From NCBI GenBank assembly GCA_049115575.1, contig JAGDZU010000002.1:496001-560000 (forward strand): DNA of 64,000 nucleotides, read 5' to 3'. The translations under genes and the position numbers were made by a program. The DNA is from JAHEKB01 sp049115575 (GTDB lineage Bacteria > Bacteroidota > Bacteroidia > NS11-12g > UBA9320). Of the stretch, positions 7,436 through 15,851 are shown piece after piece (the stretch's first letter is position 1; each line of letters opens with the position of its first letter). The notes under the pieces are model-generated. The model saw nothing but the letters and a program-made list of their open reading frames with translations, was not told the origin of the DNA and searched no databases.

Positions 7436-10400
7436 ATGAATTTTTCCATACCAATGAAACTTTGGGTTTTACCGTTATGGCTCATAGTAAGTTTCGGGGT
7501 TAATCCAAGCTTGTACGCACAAAATCAAGAACTTATAAATGTTCTTCGGGCAGATGAGCAAGGTTCTATTCTCCATGCAGAACTATTAGATACCCGTGAA
7601 GTTTATAGGAGCCAAGCAGTTGAATTCTTAAAACGCGTATATGATTTACCTAAATCAGATGAGTTAATAGCCTATAGAGAGTTGGTGGATGGTCAAAATC
7701 AAGTCCATGTCCGTTATAAACACCTGAGAAACAACCATATAGTTAAAGGAAGTGAACTCATTGGTCATTTTGAGAATGGCTTTATGTTCGGCTTCAACGG
7801 TCATATATACTTTCCAGATGTTCAGCAACATAGTTTAGGGGCTGACGAGGCTAGGCAATTAGCTATGAATTACAGCGGTGCTTCTGTATTTAGTTGGCAA
7901 TTGCCAGAAGAAGAGGCTATGCTAAAGTCGTGGAAAGAGGATGAATCTGCCACATACTTTCCTGCTGGAGAGCTAGTTTATATTCCCAAATATTTCTCAT
8001 ATAAAAACGAGTTTGCTCTATGTTGGAGATTTGAAATCAATTCCAATGAGCCTTTAATAAAAAAGGATATTTACGTTCATGCACAAAATGGTGAGATTTG
8101 GGCAGAGGAAGATCTAATTCATGTAACAGATGTTCCCGGTTCGGCTAATACTAAATACAGAGGGGTAAAACCAATCACCACAGATAGTGTTTCACCAGGA
8201 AATTACAGATTGCGCGAGTCTGGAAGAGGAGGAGGAATTGAAACTTATGATATGAATCAAGGTACCAATTATGGGGCAGCGGTTGATTTTACAGATGCGG
8301 ACAATTATTGGGATAATTATAATGCGCAATGGGATGAGATTGGCGGGGACGCACATTTTGGAGCAGAAATGACCTATGATTATTTCAAAGACAAATTCAA
8401 CAGAAATAGCTTTGATGACAATGGCGCGAAAATCAGATCATATGTTCACTATAGAACCAATTATGTGAATGCATTTTGGAATGGAGCTGTAATGACATAT
8501 GGAGACGGTAATGGAACTACTATCTCTCCTTTGGTCACCGTGGATATTTGTGGCCATGAAATTGCACATGCTGTAACAACTAATAGCGCTGGATTGATTT
8601 ACCGATTTGAATCTGGAGCACTTAATGAGTCTTTTAGTGACATATTTGGAAATGCTATAGAATATTACGCAGATTCCTTGCAATTTTCATGGAGAGTTGG
8701 TGAAGACATTATGGCTAGTGCCAATGGTATTAGAAATATGGCCGATCCTAAAACTCATGGAGACCCAGATACCTATTTAGGAACATATTGGTATACTGGA
8801 ACAGGAGATAATGGAGGTGTGCACACCAATAGCGGTGTACAAAATTTCTGGTTTTACATTTTAACTAATGGAGCAACAGGCACCAATGATAATTCAGATG
8901 TCTATCAGGTAGATAGTCTTGGAATTAATAAAGCCGAAGCCATAGCCTATAGAAATCTTACGGTTTATTTAACTGCGAGTTCGCCTTATTCAGATGCGCG
9001 TTATTACGGTATTAGATCTGCAGCAGATTTATATGGAGATTGCAGCGATGAAGTTATAGCCACAACCAATGCTTGGTACGCAGTTGGTGTAGGAGATGAA
9101 TACGACAGTTCACTCGTAATTGCCGATTTTAGGGCAGATACTACCTACTGTTACGGTAGCGAATTGGTGCAATTCATCAATACTTCTAGCAATGCCAAGT
9201 CTTATGCTTGGAAGCTAGGTGATGGAACTACTTCTTCGGCAACCGATCCTGCACACACCTACAATCAGCAAGGCTTGTTTACGGTTGAGCTCATTGCAGA
9301 AAGTTGCTTTTATGGCAATTTCGATACCATGACCAAAACGGATTATATCTTAATAGATTCAACTAGAGATATATGTAATTCGGTACTCATGCCATTGGGG
9401 ACATGGGATACAGTTTATAGTTGTAATACCTATGTATATGATCATGCCGGTGAGGAAGATTACACCAATTTGCACAGAGATACTTTAACTATAGTTTACG
9501 CTCCTAGCGATAGTGCTCATTTAACTTTCGAAGAGTTTTATTATGAAACCGATTGGGATTCAATCTATATATATGACGGCTACAATACTTCTGCCGCACT
9601 GATTGGAGGCTATACAGGTGCTACCTTACCCAATTTAGGTAACCCTATCTTATTGACTTCCGGTGCAGTAACCATAACCCACTTTTCAGATCCTTTTGTA
9701 GTTGAATTGGGCTTTAAAGCACACCTTCAAGCATATAGGCCACCATTGGCTTTAACAAAGACTGCAGATACCTTAGTGTGTTTTGGTGAGAGTATATTGT
9801 TGGAAGCTGATTTAACCGGAGGTTATTCTGCAGATCATGCCTATTGGTGGAATGGTGTTATGGGTGACAGTACCCTGCAACTCACAGTGGAAAGAGATAC
9901 CACCATCTATTTAAGAGCAGGTGATCTCTGTCTTGAAGAATTTATACATGATTCCATTGTGATTACGGTAAGAGATACATTGAAACTAGATGCTATGTCT
10001 GACATGACTGTCTGTTATCTAGAAACTATTGATGTTATTGCTTCGGCAACTGGAGGAAAACCAAGTGACTATATTTTCAATTGGTCACCCTTTGGCACGT
10101 CTGCAAATCCTTTAACGGTACAGCTTACTCAAGACACAGTCATAGGGGTAACGGTATCAGATGGCTGTACTCAACAATATGATTCTTTGAGCTTTAATGT
10201 AACAGTGAGAGACCCTATTAGTTGGACTAAAAGCTCAGATACAACTATCTGCCAGGGTGGAACTGCTGACTTTCAGTTAGATATTGAAAACGGCGGAGTA
10301 AGACCTATTTGGTTTACATCTAGCGTAAATGGTACAGCAGTTTCTTCAAGCGCAACACAAGCTAGCCACAGTATAAGTTTAGGTTCAAACCTCCCTTCTG

Positions 10401-11962
10401 GTAGTCATCAACAATGGATCACATTTACAGACAATTGTACAGAAACCTTTGATACGGCCTTTTTCAATCTGACAGTTCGAGATTCTTTGAGTTTCACTAT
10501 GAGTGTGGATACCACTATTTGTTATGGAACATCTGCCTCTCTTGCTGTGAATGCGAATGGAGGTATTGCCAACTACAGTTATAGTTGGGATAATGGATTA
10601 TCAGACAATGCTAGCCATGTTGTAAGTCCGGGCTCTACCACAGTTTATCGCGTTCAACTTTCTGATGGATGTAGTGTATACGAACCTTCAGATAGTGTTG
10701 TACTTACTGTATTAGACAGCTTAGAAGTAACTATTAACGGGGTAACAACACTCTGTTACAAAGAGTCTTCACTTTACAGCGCCACGGTTACGGGTGGAAT
10801 TCCTGCCAACTATGCATACAATTGGAATAGCGGATCCGGTTTAAGTTCTACTTATAATATTACCCCAACTACCAGCCCACATGTGGTTAGTGTTCAGGTA
10901 ACTGATGGATGCACCGTGGGAACAGCTGCAGACCAACTTAATGTAATAATTAGACCGCCTCTTGAAATTGATATGCCTAACGATACTGCTATTTGTATAG
11001 GAGAATCAGTTTGGCTGACTCCTATACTCAGCGGTGGTGTTGGAGCACAACATGTATTGAATTGGGATCAAGGATTGGGAAGTGGAGCAGCAAAACAGGT
11101 GAGCCCAATTGCAACTACAGTTTATACGGCAACGCTAAGTGATAATTGCAGCGCAGATACCATGGCGAGTGTAACGGTAACTGTGAATCCTAAACCTCAG
11201 GTAGCCTTTAGCGTAAGCCCTAATCCAACTTGTACCGGGCTAGAAGTGGACTTCACCAATACTACTTTCCAACTTGCTGGAACTACATACGAATGGAATT
11301 TTGGGGATGGCAATACAGCCGCAACGGAGAATGCGATTCACACCTACAATGCAGCGGGAATGTATAATATCAAATTCAAAATAAGCACAGCTTTGGGTTG
11401 TTCAGACTCCTTGGTCATGAGCAGTCCTCTTGAAATTCAGGAGCACCCAGTGGCGAGTTTTGATCATACACCTTTGCTAGCGGATTTCTTTAACCCTGAT
11501 TTTAACTTTAATAATACCTCTCAATTTGCTACCATGTATGGCTGGGATTTTGGTGATGGTGGTTCAAGTTCAGATCAACATCCTTCATATTCTTACTCAG
11601 ACACTGGAAGCTATCTAGTTAGCCTCACAGCAAGTAACGATATTGGTTGCACGGACCAAATCAGCAAGACGGTTATTGTTGAGGATGTATTTATCATTCA
11701 CATTCCTAACGCATTTACTCCTAATGGTGACAATCTGAATGATCAATTCTCAATCTACGTAAGAGGATTAGATTCTTACGATATGATTGTTTTCAATAGA
11801 TGGGGTGAAATTCTTTGGAGTAAAGATGCTACCAGTTCAAAATGGGATGGAACATTCAAAGGTGAATTGGTTCCAGAAGGAACTTATTTCTATTTATTGA
11901 ATGGAGTCAATTTTGAAGGCGAAGCCGTAGAGTATAGCGGGGAATTAATGCTTTTTAGATAG
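7436..11962 (+). CDS. Thermolysin-like M4 metalloprotease with CUB/PKD and SprB-like repeats, T9SS type B cargo
   Basis: 1508 residues. A signal peptide (about 1-29, ending SLYAQ) is followed by an FTP/PepSY-type propeptide and a thermolysin-family domain. The zinc site is His374-Glu375-His378 (GHEIAHAVT) with Glu398 in NESFSD, the family's 24-residue spacing, and active-site His463 in GGVHTNSG. A PKD domain follows (AYAWKLGDGT-like, about 565-630), then a CUB-like domain (LTFEEFYYETDWDSIYIYDGY). About six repeats of roughly 85 residues come next, each with a D-T-x-C-x-G start and a late DGC, two further PKD domains (EWNFGDGN, GWDFGDGG), and a gliding-motility C-terminal domain from about 1425 (NAFTPNGDNLNDQF ... 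YSGELMLFR). The last is the type B T9SS signal, so the protein should be exported to the cell surface or medium. Likely an extracellular or surface proteinase. Confidence 0.93.
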   Translation: MNFSIPMKLWVLPLWLIVSFGVNPSLYAQNQELINVLRADEQGSILHAELLDTREVYRSQAVEFLKRVYDLPKSDELIAYRELVDGQNQVHVRYKHLRNNHIVKGSELIGHFENGFMFGFNGHIYFPDVQQHSLGADEARQLAMNYSGASVFSWQLPEEEAMLKSWKEDESATYFPAGELVYIPKYFSYKNEFALCWRFEINSNEPLIKKDIYVHAQNGEIWAEEDLIHVTDVPGSANTKYRGVKPITTDSVSPGNYRLRESGRGGGIETYDMNQGTNYGAAVDFTDADNYWDNYNAQWDEIGGDAHFGAEMTYDYFKDKFNRNSFDDNGAKIRSYVHYRTNYVNAFWNGAVMTYGDGNGTTISPLVTVDICGHEIAHAVTTNSAGLIYRFESGALNESFSDIFGNAIEYYADSLQFSWRVGEDIMASANGIRNMADPKTHGDPDTYLGTYWYTGTGDNGGVHTNSGVQNFWFYILTNGATGTNDNSDVYQVDSLGINKAEAIAYRNLTVYLTASSPYSDARYYGIRSAADLYGDCSDEVIATTNAWYAVGVGDEYDSSLVIADFRADTTYCYGSELVQFINTSSNAKSYAWKLGDGTTSSATDPAHTYNQQGLFTVELIAESCFYGNFDTMTKTDYILIDSTRDICNSVLMPLGTWDTVYSCNTYVYDHAGEEDYTNLHRDTLTIVYAPSDSAHLTFEEFYYETDWDSIYIYDGYNTSAALIGGYTGATLPNLGNPILLTSGAVTITHFSDPFVVELGFKAHLQAYRPPLALTKTADTLVCFGESILLEADLTGGYSADHAYWWNGVMGDSTLQLTVERDTTIYLRAGDLCLEEFIHDSIVITVRDTLKLDAMSDMTVCYLETIDVIASATGGKPSDYIFNWSPFGTSANPLTVQLTQDTVIGVTVSDGCTQQYDSLSFNVTVRDPISWTKSSDTTICQGGTADFQLDIENGGVRPIWFTSSVNGTAVSSSATQASHSISLGSNLPSGSHQQWITFTDNCTETFDTAFFNLTVRDSLSFTMSVDTTICYGTSASLAVNANGGIANYSYSWDNGLSDNASHVVSPGSTTVYRVQLSDGCSVYEPSDSVVLTVLDSLEVTINGVTTLCYKESSLYSATVTGGIPANYAYNWNSGSGLSSTYNITPTTSPHVVSVQVTDGCTVGTAADQLNVIIRPPLEIDMPNDTAICIGESVWLTPILSGGVGAQHVLNWDQGLGSGAAKQVSPIATTVYTATLSDNCSADTMASVTVTVNPKPQVAFSVSPNPTCTGLEVDFTNTTFQLAGTTYEWNFGDGNTAATENAIHTYNAAGMYNIKFKISTALGCSDSLVMSSPLEIQEHPVASFDHTPLLADFFNPDFNFNNTSQFATMYGWDFGDGGSSSDQHPSYSYSDTGSYLVSLTASNDIGCTDQISKTVIVEDVFIIHIPNAFTPNGDNLNDQFSIYVRGLDSYDMIVFNRWGEILWSKDATSSKWDGTFKGELVPEGTYFYLLNGVNFEGEAVEYSGELMLFR

Positions 11963-12041
11963 CATTAAATAAGCTTTAGATCATTTAATTGCTTGTATTT
12001 CCTGTTCAAGGAAGTTGCATTTCTAGTATTTAATCACTTTG

Positions 12042-12082
12042 AACAACTAGTTCTTATGCGTATATCACAATGCCTAGTTGTT
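12042..12082. promoter_or_regulatory. 9-base inverted repeat upstream of a lipoprotein gene
   Basis: AACAACTAG (12042-12050) and CTAGTTGTT (12074-12082) are perfect inverted copies separated by 23 bases. The pair sits between the stop of the M4 gene (11962) and the lipoprotein start (12144). The long loop and absence of a T-run argue against an ordinary terminator; an operator or leader structure is possible. Confidence 0.3.
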
Positions 12083-12143
12083 TGTCACAAAGGCATAACC
12101 AGTGCTGCATCAGCTGCGTCTTGTATGTAGTCTTATCATCGTT

Positions 12144-12677
12144 ATGAGAACTATTAATTACATTATTTATGCAGTACTTGTTGTGGCAATGACCCTAAGC
12201 TCGTGCTCAAAAGAATCCCCTAGTCCAGGGGCGGAAGAAAACCAACCTATAGAAGTAGAAGGTGAAATCAAAGGGAATTCATGGTTAGTGAATGGCTCAG
12301 ATTTACCCTCTCCAAGCATGAGGAATGATTATGACAGATTAGAATTTGATGTAGATGATCAACTCAATTTCAGTTGGAAGTGGGTTCAAAAAAATGGTCA
12401 AATTTTTGAAATGACCGGCTACATTCATCAAGAGAAGTCGGCCTATGAACATGAAAATGGGGCAAGTATCTGGAATCTGTACCTGAATGTGACTCACATT
12501 AATGGTCAGAATCTTCCAGGCGGTTATTACGGAATCTATTCCTATTCAGATCCATCCACTTTGCTATTGAATGTAGAACCTGATGTTACCAATTGGGGTG
12601 ATCATCCTGAAGCATCAAAAGGATTGGGAAGTGGAGCTAGTGGATTGGAAAGCGTGTATGCATTTACTAAACAATAA
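12144..12677 (+). CDS. Small lipoprotein of unknown function
   Basis: 177 residues from the ATG at 12144. An upstream start at 12102 would place 14 extra residues before a clear lipoprotein signal (MRTINYIIYAVLVVAMTLSSC), so 12144 is preferred. The acylated Cys is residue 21, followed by SKESPSPGAEE. The mature part has alternating hydrophobic/aromatic strands (LNFSWKWVQKNGQIFEM, GGYYGIYSY) suggesting a beta-sandwich, and I recognise no family. The gene ends one base from the convergent LytTR gene. Probably anchored in the outer membrane or exposed at the surface. Confidence 0.75.
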   Translation: MRTINYIIYAVLVVAMTLSSCSKESPSPGAEENQPIEVEGEIKGNSWLVNGSDLPSPSMRNDYDRLEFDVDDQLNFSWKWVQKNGQIFEMTGYIHQEKSAYEHENGASIWNLYLNVTHINGQNLPGGYYGIYSYSDPSTLLLNVEPDVTNWGDHPEASKGLGSGASGLESVYAFTKQ

Positions 12678-12678
12678 T

Positions 12679-13428
12679 TTATGATGCTAAAGGCCGAATA
12701 TTCTTGTAATACCCCCTTGAATAAGGAACTATTAAGTCGTTTACGAGAAACAGCCTTCCACCATTGGAATTGCCATGAACATTAACAATCACATCCATAT
12801 TAACAAGAAAGCTTTTATGCACTCTAACCAGAGACTTACTATGTTGCTGATGATAGCTGGCAAGAGATGTTCGCAGCATATCCCTGCTAACGGAATCAGC
12901 AGCCTTGCTAAATACATGGATGTAATTCCCTTCAGATTTTACATAGAGCACATCACTAGGTTCTTGAGAAGGGCTGGGATTAGCAATTCCTTTTCTAAAC
13001 CGATAAATGAAATCAGTTGTGGTGGGAATTATTCCTACCAATATAGTAGCCAACAGAACTTCAGTATAAGAAATAGAGGCGAGCGCGTGGTATTGGCTAA
13101 CCAGTATAATGTTGAAAATGGAAATCAAAGCAAAGTGACTGAATACCCAAATCAATTCTTTTCCCACAGTCCATCTCCTGGTTACATTTCTAAAGAAATA
13201 CAGGCTTATGAAATGACTCAATCCAAGAGTCAATATGGTAAATCCGGTAAGTTGAATAACCATAGTACGCAATTCAATAGCACTCAGCTGATATATATAG
13301 AACGGCTTGTAAAAAACAAGGAATACAACCAAGTATACCGTGAAGTAGAGCAAATACCACATCACAGACTTGAAGTCTTGCCTAAATCTTATAGGGATCT
13401 TCCATATGTCAATAATTTTCTGTGCCAT
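12679..13428 (-). CDS. Membrane-bound LytTR-domain transcriptional regulator
   Basis: 249 residues. Four hydrophobic helices (roughly 20-41, 58-80, 92-113, 118-138) precede a short linker and a LytTR DNA-binding domain (about 152-245). Its recognisable core is VLYVKSEGNYIHVFSKA, LRTSLASYHQQH, VRVHKSFLVNMDVI and VPYSRGYYKNIRP. There is no receiver domain, so this is the Bacteroidota type in which a 4-TM sensor is joined directly to LytTR. It is divergent from the lipoprotein gene at 13509 with 80 bases between, which makes that gene a plausible target (inference from position only). Confidence 0.88.
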   Translation of the reverse strand: MAQKIIDIWKIPIRFRQDFKSVMWYLLYFTVYLVVFLVFYKPFYIYQLSAIELRTMVIQLTGFTILTLGLSHFISLYFFRNVTRRWTVGKELIWVFSHFALISIFNIILVSQYHALASISYTEVLLATILVGIIPTTTDFIYRFRKGIANPSPSQEPSDVLYVKSEGNYIHVFSKAADSVSRDMLRTSLASYHQQHSKSLVRVHKSFLVNMDVIVNVHGNSNGGRLFLVNDLIVPYSRGYYKNIRPLAS

Positions 13429-13508
13429 TTAAAAACGGAACGTACTAGAGACGTGAGGGTTTCTGAAATAGTTGCCTGTAAAAGAGTGAACAATAGAATA
13501 AAACAAAT

Positions 13509-13934
13509 ATGAAAACCACGATTAACAGAAATTGGGCTATTTGCCTATTAATGACCTTGATCTTAGCTGCGTGTTCAGATAAATCTACGCCGCAGCCAGA
13601 AGAAAACCCAGATCCCACACCTCGAGTCGTTTCCAAATTGGAAATGGTAACAAGGCATTGGAACATAGATACTGCATACCACGATGGTAATTTCGATGTC
13701 TCTTCCTCTGGTAAAGACATCGTTTTTTACTCTGGAGGAACTTACACGTTTGATGGTTCTTTAAATGGAACTTGGATTTTTACTCCTGACTCTACCCGAA
13801 TAATAATTGATCAGGGAGATACTTATGAGCAAGATTGGACCATAGAATTCCTATCTGAAACTCGTTTCATTGCTGACTTCAGAAGTCCCTTTACCAATAA
13901 AAAGTCAAAATGGATTATGAATGAAAAGCCTTAA
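13509..13934 (+). CDS. Lipocalin-like small lipoprotein
   Basis: 141 residues. MKTTINRNWAICLLMTLILAAC is a lipoprotein signal with the cysteine at residue 22, followed by an acidic, Pro-rich linker (SDKSTPQPEENPDPTPR). The mature domain begins with LEMVTRHWNIDTAYHDG and continues with FYSGGTYTFDGSLNGTWIFTPD and FLSETRFIADF. This resembles the small lipocalin-like domains of Bacteroidota lipoproteins, in which a W near the start and a G-x-W in the middle recur. Ligand unknown. It is divergent from the LytTR regulator gene and followed by a strong hairpin terminator at 13957-13986. Confidence 0.72.
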   Translation: MKTTINRNWAICLLMTLILAACSDKSTPQPEENPDPTPRVVSKLEMVTRHWNIDTAYHDGNFDVSSSGKDIVFYSGGTYTFDGSLNGTWIFTPDSTRIIIDQGDTYEQDWTIEFLSETRFIADFRSPFTNKKSKWIMNEKP

Positions 13935-13956
13935 CATAGCTTTTAGTACGCTCAAA

Positions 13957-13986
13957 AGTCGTCGGAGTTTTCCGGCGGCTTTTTTT
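13957..13986. terminator. Bidirectional intrinsic terminator
   Basis: AGTCGTCGGA and TCCGGCGGCT pair into a 10-base stem (two G-U pairs) with a GTTT loop, followed by six T residues. An A-run precedes the stem, so it can also terminate the convergent cold-shock-domain gene. It lies 23 bases after the stop at 13934. Confidence 0.85.
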
Positions 13987-13990
13987 AGAA

Positions 13991-14422
13991 TTAGGATAAT
14001 CTTACGTCTAGCGCAACTGGACCTTTTTCACCTTTGCCAACTTCAAAAGTGACTTTATCGTTTTGCGTGATGTCTTCAGTAATGCTGTCGTAATGAACAA
14101 AGAAACTCTCTTGAGTTGCAGGATCTATAATGAAACCATAGCCTTTATCAGTATCAAAGAATTTTACAACCCCAGTTCTAGTGAATTCACCCACATCGCT
14201 CTCCTCTTTCTTTGGAGTGCTGATTTGAATGTCATCTAAACTGACTTCTTCAACCACTCTTTCTTCAGGAGGTTTTGATGTGAAGTTGCCATTGTGATCT
14301 ACGTACATAAACTCTTCGCCAGTCTTTCCGCTTTCTTTGCGTTCCTGCTTTTTGAGTTCTTTTTCTTTCTTACGTTGTCTTTTTTTCTTTTCTCTTTCTT
14401 TTTTACCGAAACTGTCTGCCAT
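13991..14422 (-). CDS. Cold-shock-domain protein with a basic N-terminal tail
   Basis: 143 residues from the ATG at 14422. A longer frame up to 14497 exists, but MADSFGKKEREKKKRQRKKE is the usual start of this Bacteroidota protein family. Residues about 6-35 are almost entirely Lys/Arg/Glu. A linker (about 36-75) with MYVDHNGNFTSKP follows, then a cold-shock domain at about 80-143 with RNP1-like KGYGFI and RNP2-like FFVHY motifs. It should bind single-stranded RNA or DNA, acting as an RNA chaperone in the cytoplasm; the basic tail probably adds nonspecific nucleic-acid affinity. It is larger than the classical 65-70-residue Csp. Confidence 0.87.
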   Translation of the reverse strand: MADSFGKKEREKKKRQRKKEKELKKQERKESGKTGEEFMYVDHNGNFTSKPPEERVVEEVSLDDIQISTPKKEESDVGEFTRTGVVKFFDTDKGYGFIIDPATQESFFVHYDSITEDITQNDKVTFEVGKGEKGPVALDVRLS

Positions 14423-14512
14423 GCTTTTAAAATCGCCGTAAAGGTACGGGTTTAATTGCATATGGCGGGTAAATCCAATTGAAAAAGAATAAGGCATAGG
14501 ATTTTACATTTA

Positions 14513-14543
14513 CTTGTTATTGGCAAATAGCTTGATAGATTTG
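14513..14543 (+). promoter_or_regulatory. Promoter, -33 TTG and -7 TAnnTTTG
   Basis: CTTG ending at 14516 and TAGATTTG at 14536-14543 are separated by 19 bases, the optimal Bacteroidota spacing. Transcription would begin near 14550, 11 bases before the ATG at 14561. Confidence 0.6.
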
Positions 14544-14560
14544 CGAGAAACAAAATCACC

Positions 14561-15826
14561 ATGAACATCAGAAAACTAACCTTGACTGCGCTAACTTTAC
14601 TCATAGGATTTGGCTCATATGCTCAAAATATTCAGAGAGATGCTGTTGAATTTGGGATTATTAGATACCCTTCTGAACCTCTTCAAAACTTTGAAGGTTA
14701 TCAGTTTACAGTAAATACACCCTATCCAGAGAATGGAAATGATATAGTAGCTCAAGCCAAAAGAGACCATGAGCTTGCTGTTGCCAATTATCCTGCCACT
14801 TTAGCCGAGTCAAAGGAAAAATACGAGCAAGAATTGGTTAATTATGATAAAGCAGTAGAAGATGCTAGAGAAAATTATAAGCTTGAAATGGAAGAATGGA
14901 ATAAGCTGGGTAAACTAGAGAAAATGGCCATGCAAGATCATATGCCTAAACTGCATTTGCCAAGCAAGCCTACATATAGAGAGCCATATCCTCCAGAATA
15001 CAGAGAGCCAAATATGACCAATGTTATTACTTTCAATAAACAAACCTTGGCAGATGCATATTTAAACATTGAAGGAATGCAGCCTTCTACTGAAACAGCC
15101 AATGTGCTTGTAGGTCATGTAGAAATTGGGGATTTTGAATTTATACCTGCAGTCCGAAAGTCTGAAGTGGAATCATACTACGATAAGACTAGCAAGACAA
15201 CAAAGAAAAGAACGGTCTATTACTACGAATACTCGTATAAAAGACCAGTCTATTTAACCTTAACCTTGAATGGGGAGACTTTGCACTCAGGACTTTATAA
15301 AAACACAGGTGAATTTACAGTTGAAACTAGCAAAAGTCACCCTTCTATGGCAAATATAGAGCGTGAAACGGTTACTTCTTCTTTGGAAGCAATCAATGCA
15401 GAATTGAATGATAAACACGGTTATTCTCTTCAATTTGAGGAATGCCTTATTACCTATGTAAAGAATAAAAAGGGTGAATGGGATGACCTAGAGAGCGCTA
15501 CAGGATTTGCAAAAGCAGGTATTGGTGCTTTAAAAGACAATGAGATGAATGAAGATTTGGGTCAGGCAATGGAGATTTGGAAATCCCTATATGCAGAGTC
15601 AAACCCAGATGATAAAAAATCTAGAATCAATAAGAAAGTGACTAAAGCGCTTCTTTACAATATGATGTATGTTTCAAGAATGACCAATAATTATGCAGAT
15701 GCTAAGATGTACTTAGATGCTTTAAAGGCTTTAGACATGAATTATAACGACAAAGTATGGTCTAAAGAGTTCGAGGAGAAACTCATTGAAACTGAAAGAA
15801 GACTTAGCATTAATGGATTAATCTAG
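14561..15826 (+). CDS. Exported protein of unknown function with coiled-coil segment
   Basis: 421 residues with a Sec signal peptide (MNIRKLTLTALTLLIGFGSYAQ, cleavage near 22). Residues about 60-120 are highly charged and probably helical or coiled-coil (ESKEKYEQELVNYDKAVEDA). A Pro/Tyr-rich stretch follows (LPSKPTYREPYPPEYREP, about 131-148). The middle part has paired strands (PAVRKSEVESYY, TVYYYEYSYKRPVYLTL), and the C-terminal 120 residues look helical, possibly TPR-like (NKKVTKALLYNMMYVSRMTN). I recognise no family. It has its own well-formed promoter and ends 10 bases from the convergent TonB receptor gene. Probably periplasmic. Confidence 0.75.
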   Translation: MNIRKLTLTALTLLIGFGSYAQNIQRDAVEFGIIRYPSEPLQNFEGYQFTVNTPYPENGNDIVAQAKRDHELAVANYPATLAESKEKYEQELVNYDKAVEDARENYKLEMEEWNKLGKLEKMAMQDHMPKLHLPSKPTYREPYPPEYREPNMTNVITFNKQTLADAYLNIEGMQPSTETANVLVGHVEIGDFEFIPAVRKSEVESYYDKTSKTTKKRTVYYYEYSYKRPVYLTLTLNGETLHSGLYKNTGEFTVETSKSHPSMANIERETVTSSLEAINAELNDKHGYSLQFEECLITYVKNKKGEWDDLESATGFAKAGIGALKDNEMNEDLGQAMEIWKSLYAESNPDDKKSRINKKVTKALLYNMMYVSRMTNNYADAKMYLDALKALDMNYNDKVWSKEFEEKLIETERRLSINGLI

Positions 15827-15829
15827 TTC

Positions 15830-15851
15830 CAAAGACCTACTGGGTCCTTTG
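15830..15851. terminator. Imperfect hairpin at a convergent junction
   Basis: CAAAG-ACC pairs with GGT-CTTTG (one bulged C) around a five-base loop. It covers the stop of the TonB receptor gene and begins four bases past the stop of the gene at 14561-15826. There is no T-run, so termination is only possible. Confidence 0.3.

Noticed and set aside
9760..11200. Regularly spaced repeats that could suggest a CRISPR or repeat array
   Set aside because: The repeats are about 85 codons long, stay in frame and vary in sequence; they are SprB-like protein domains of the M4 protease.
12775..13512. Long open frame (245 codons) antisense to the LytTR regulator
   Set aside because: It lacks a signal, domain or plausible composition, while the opposite strand encodes a complete LytTR protein; it is a shadow frame.
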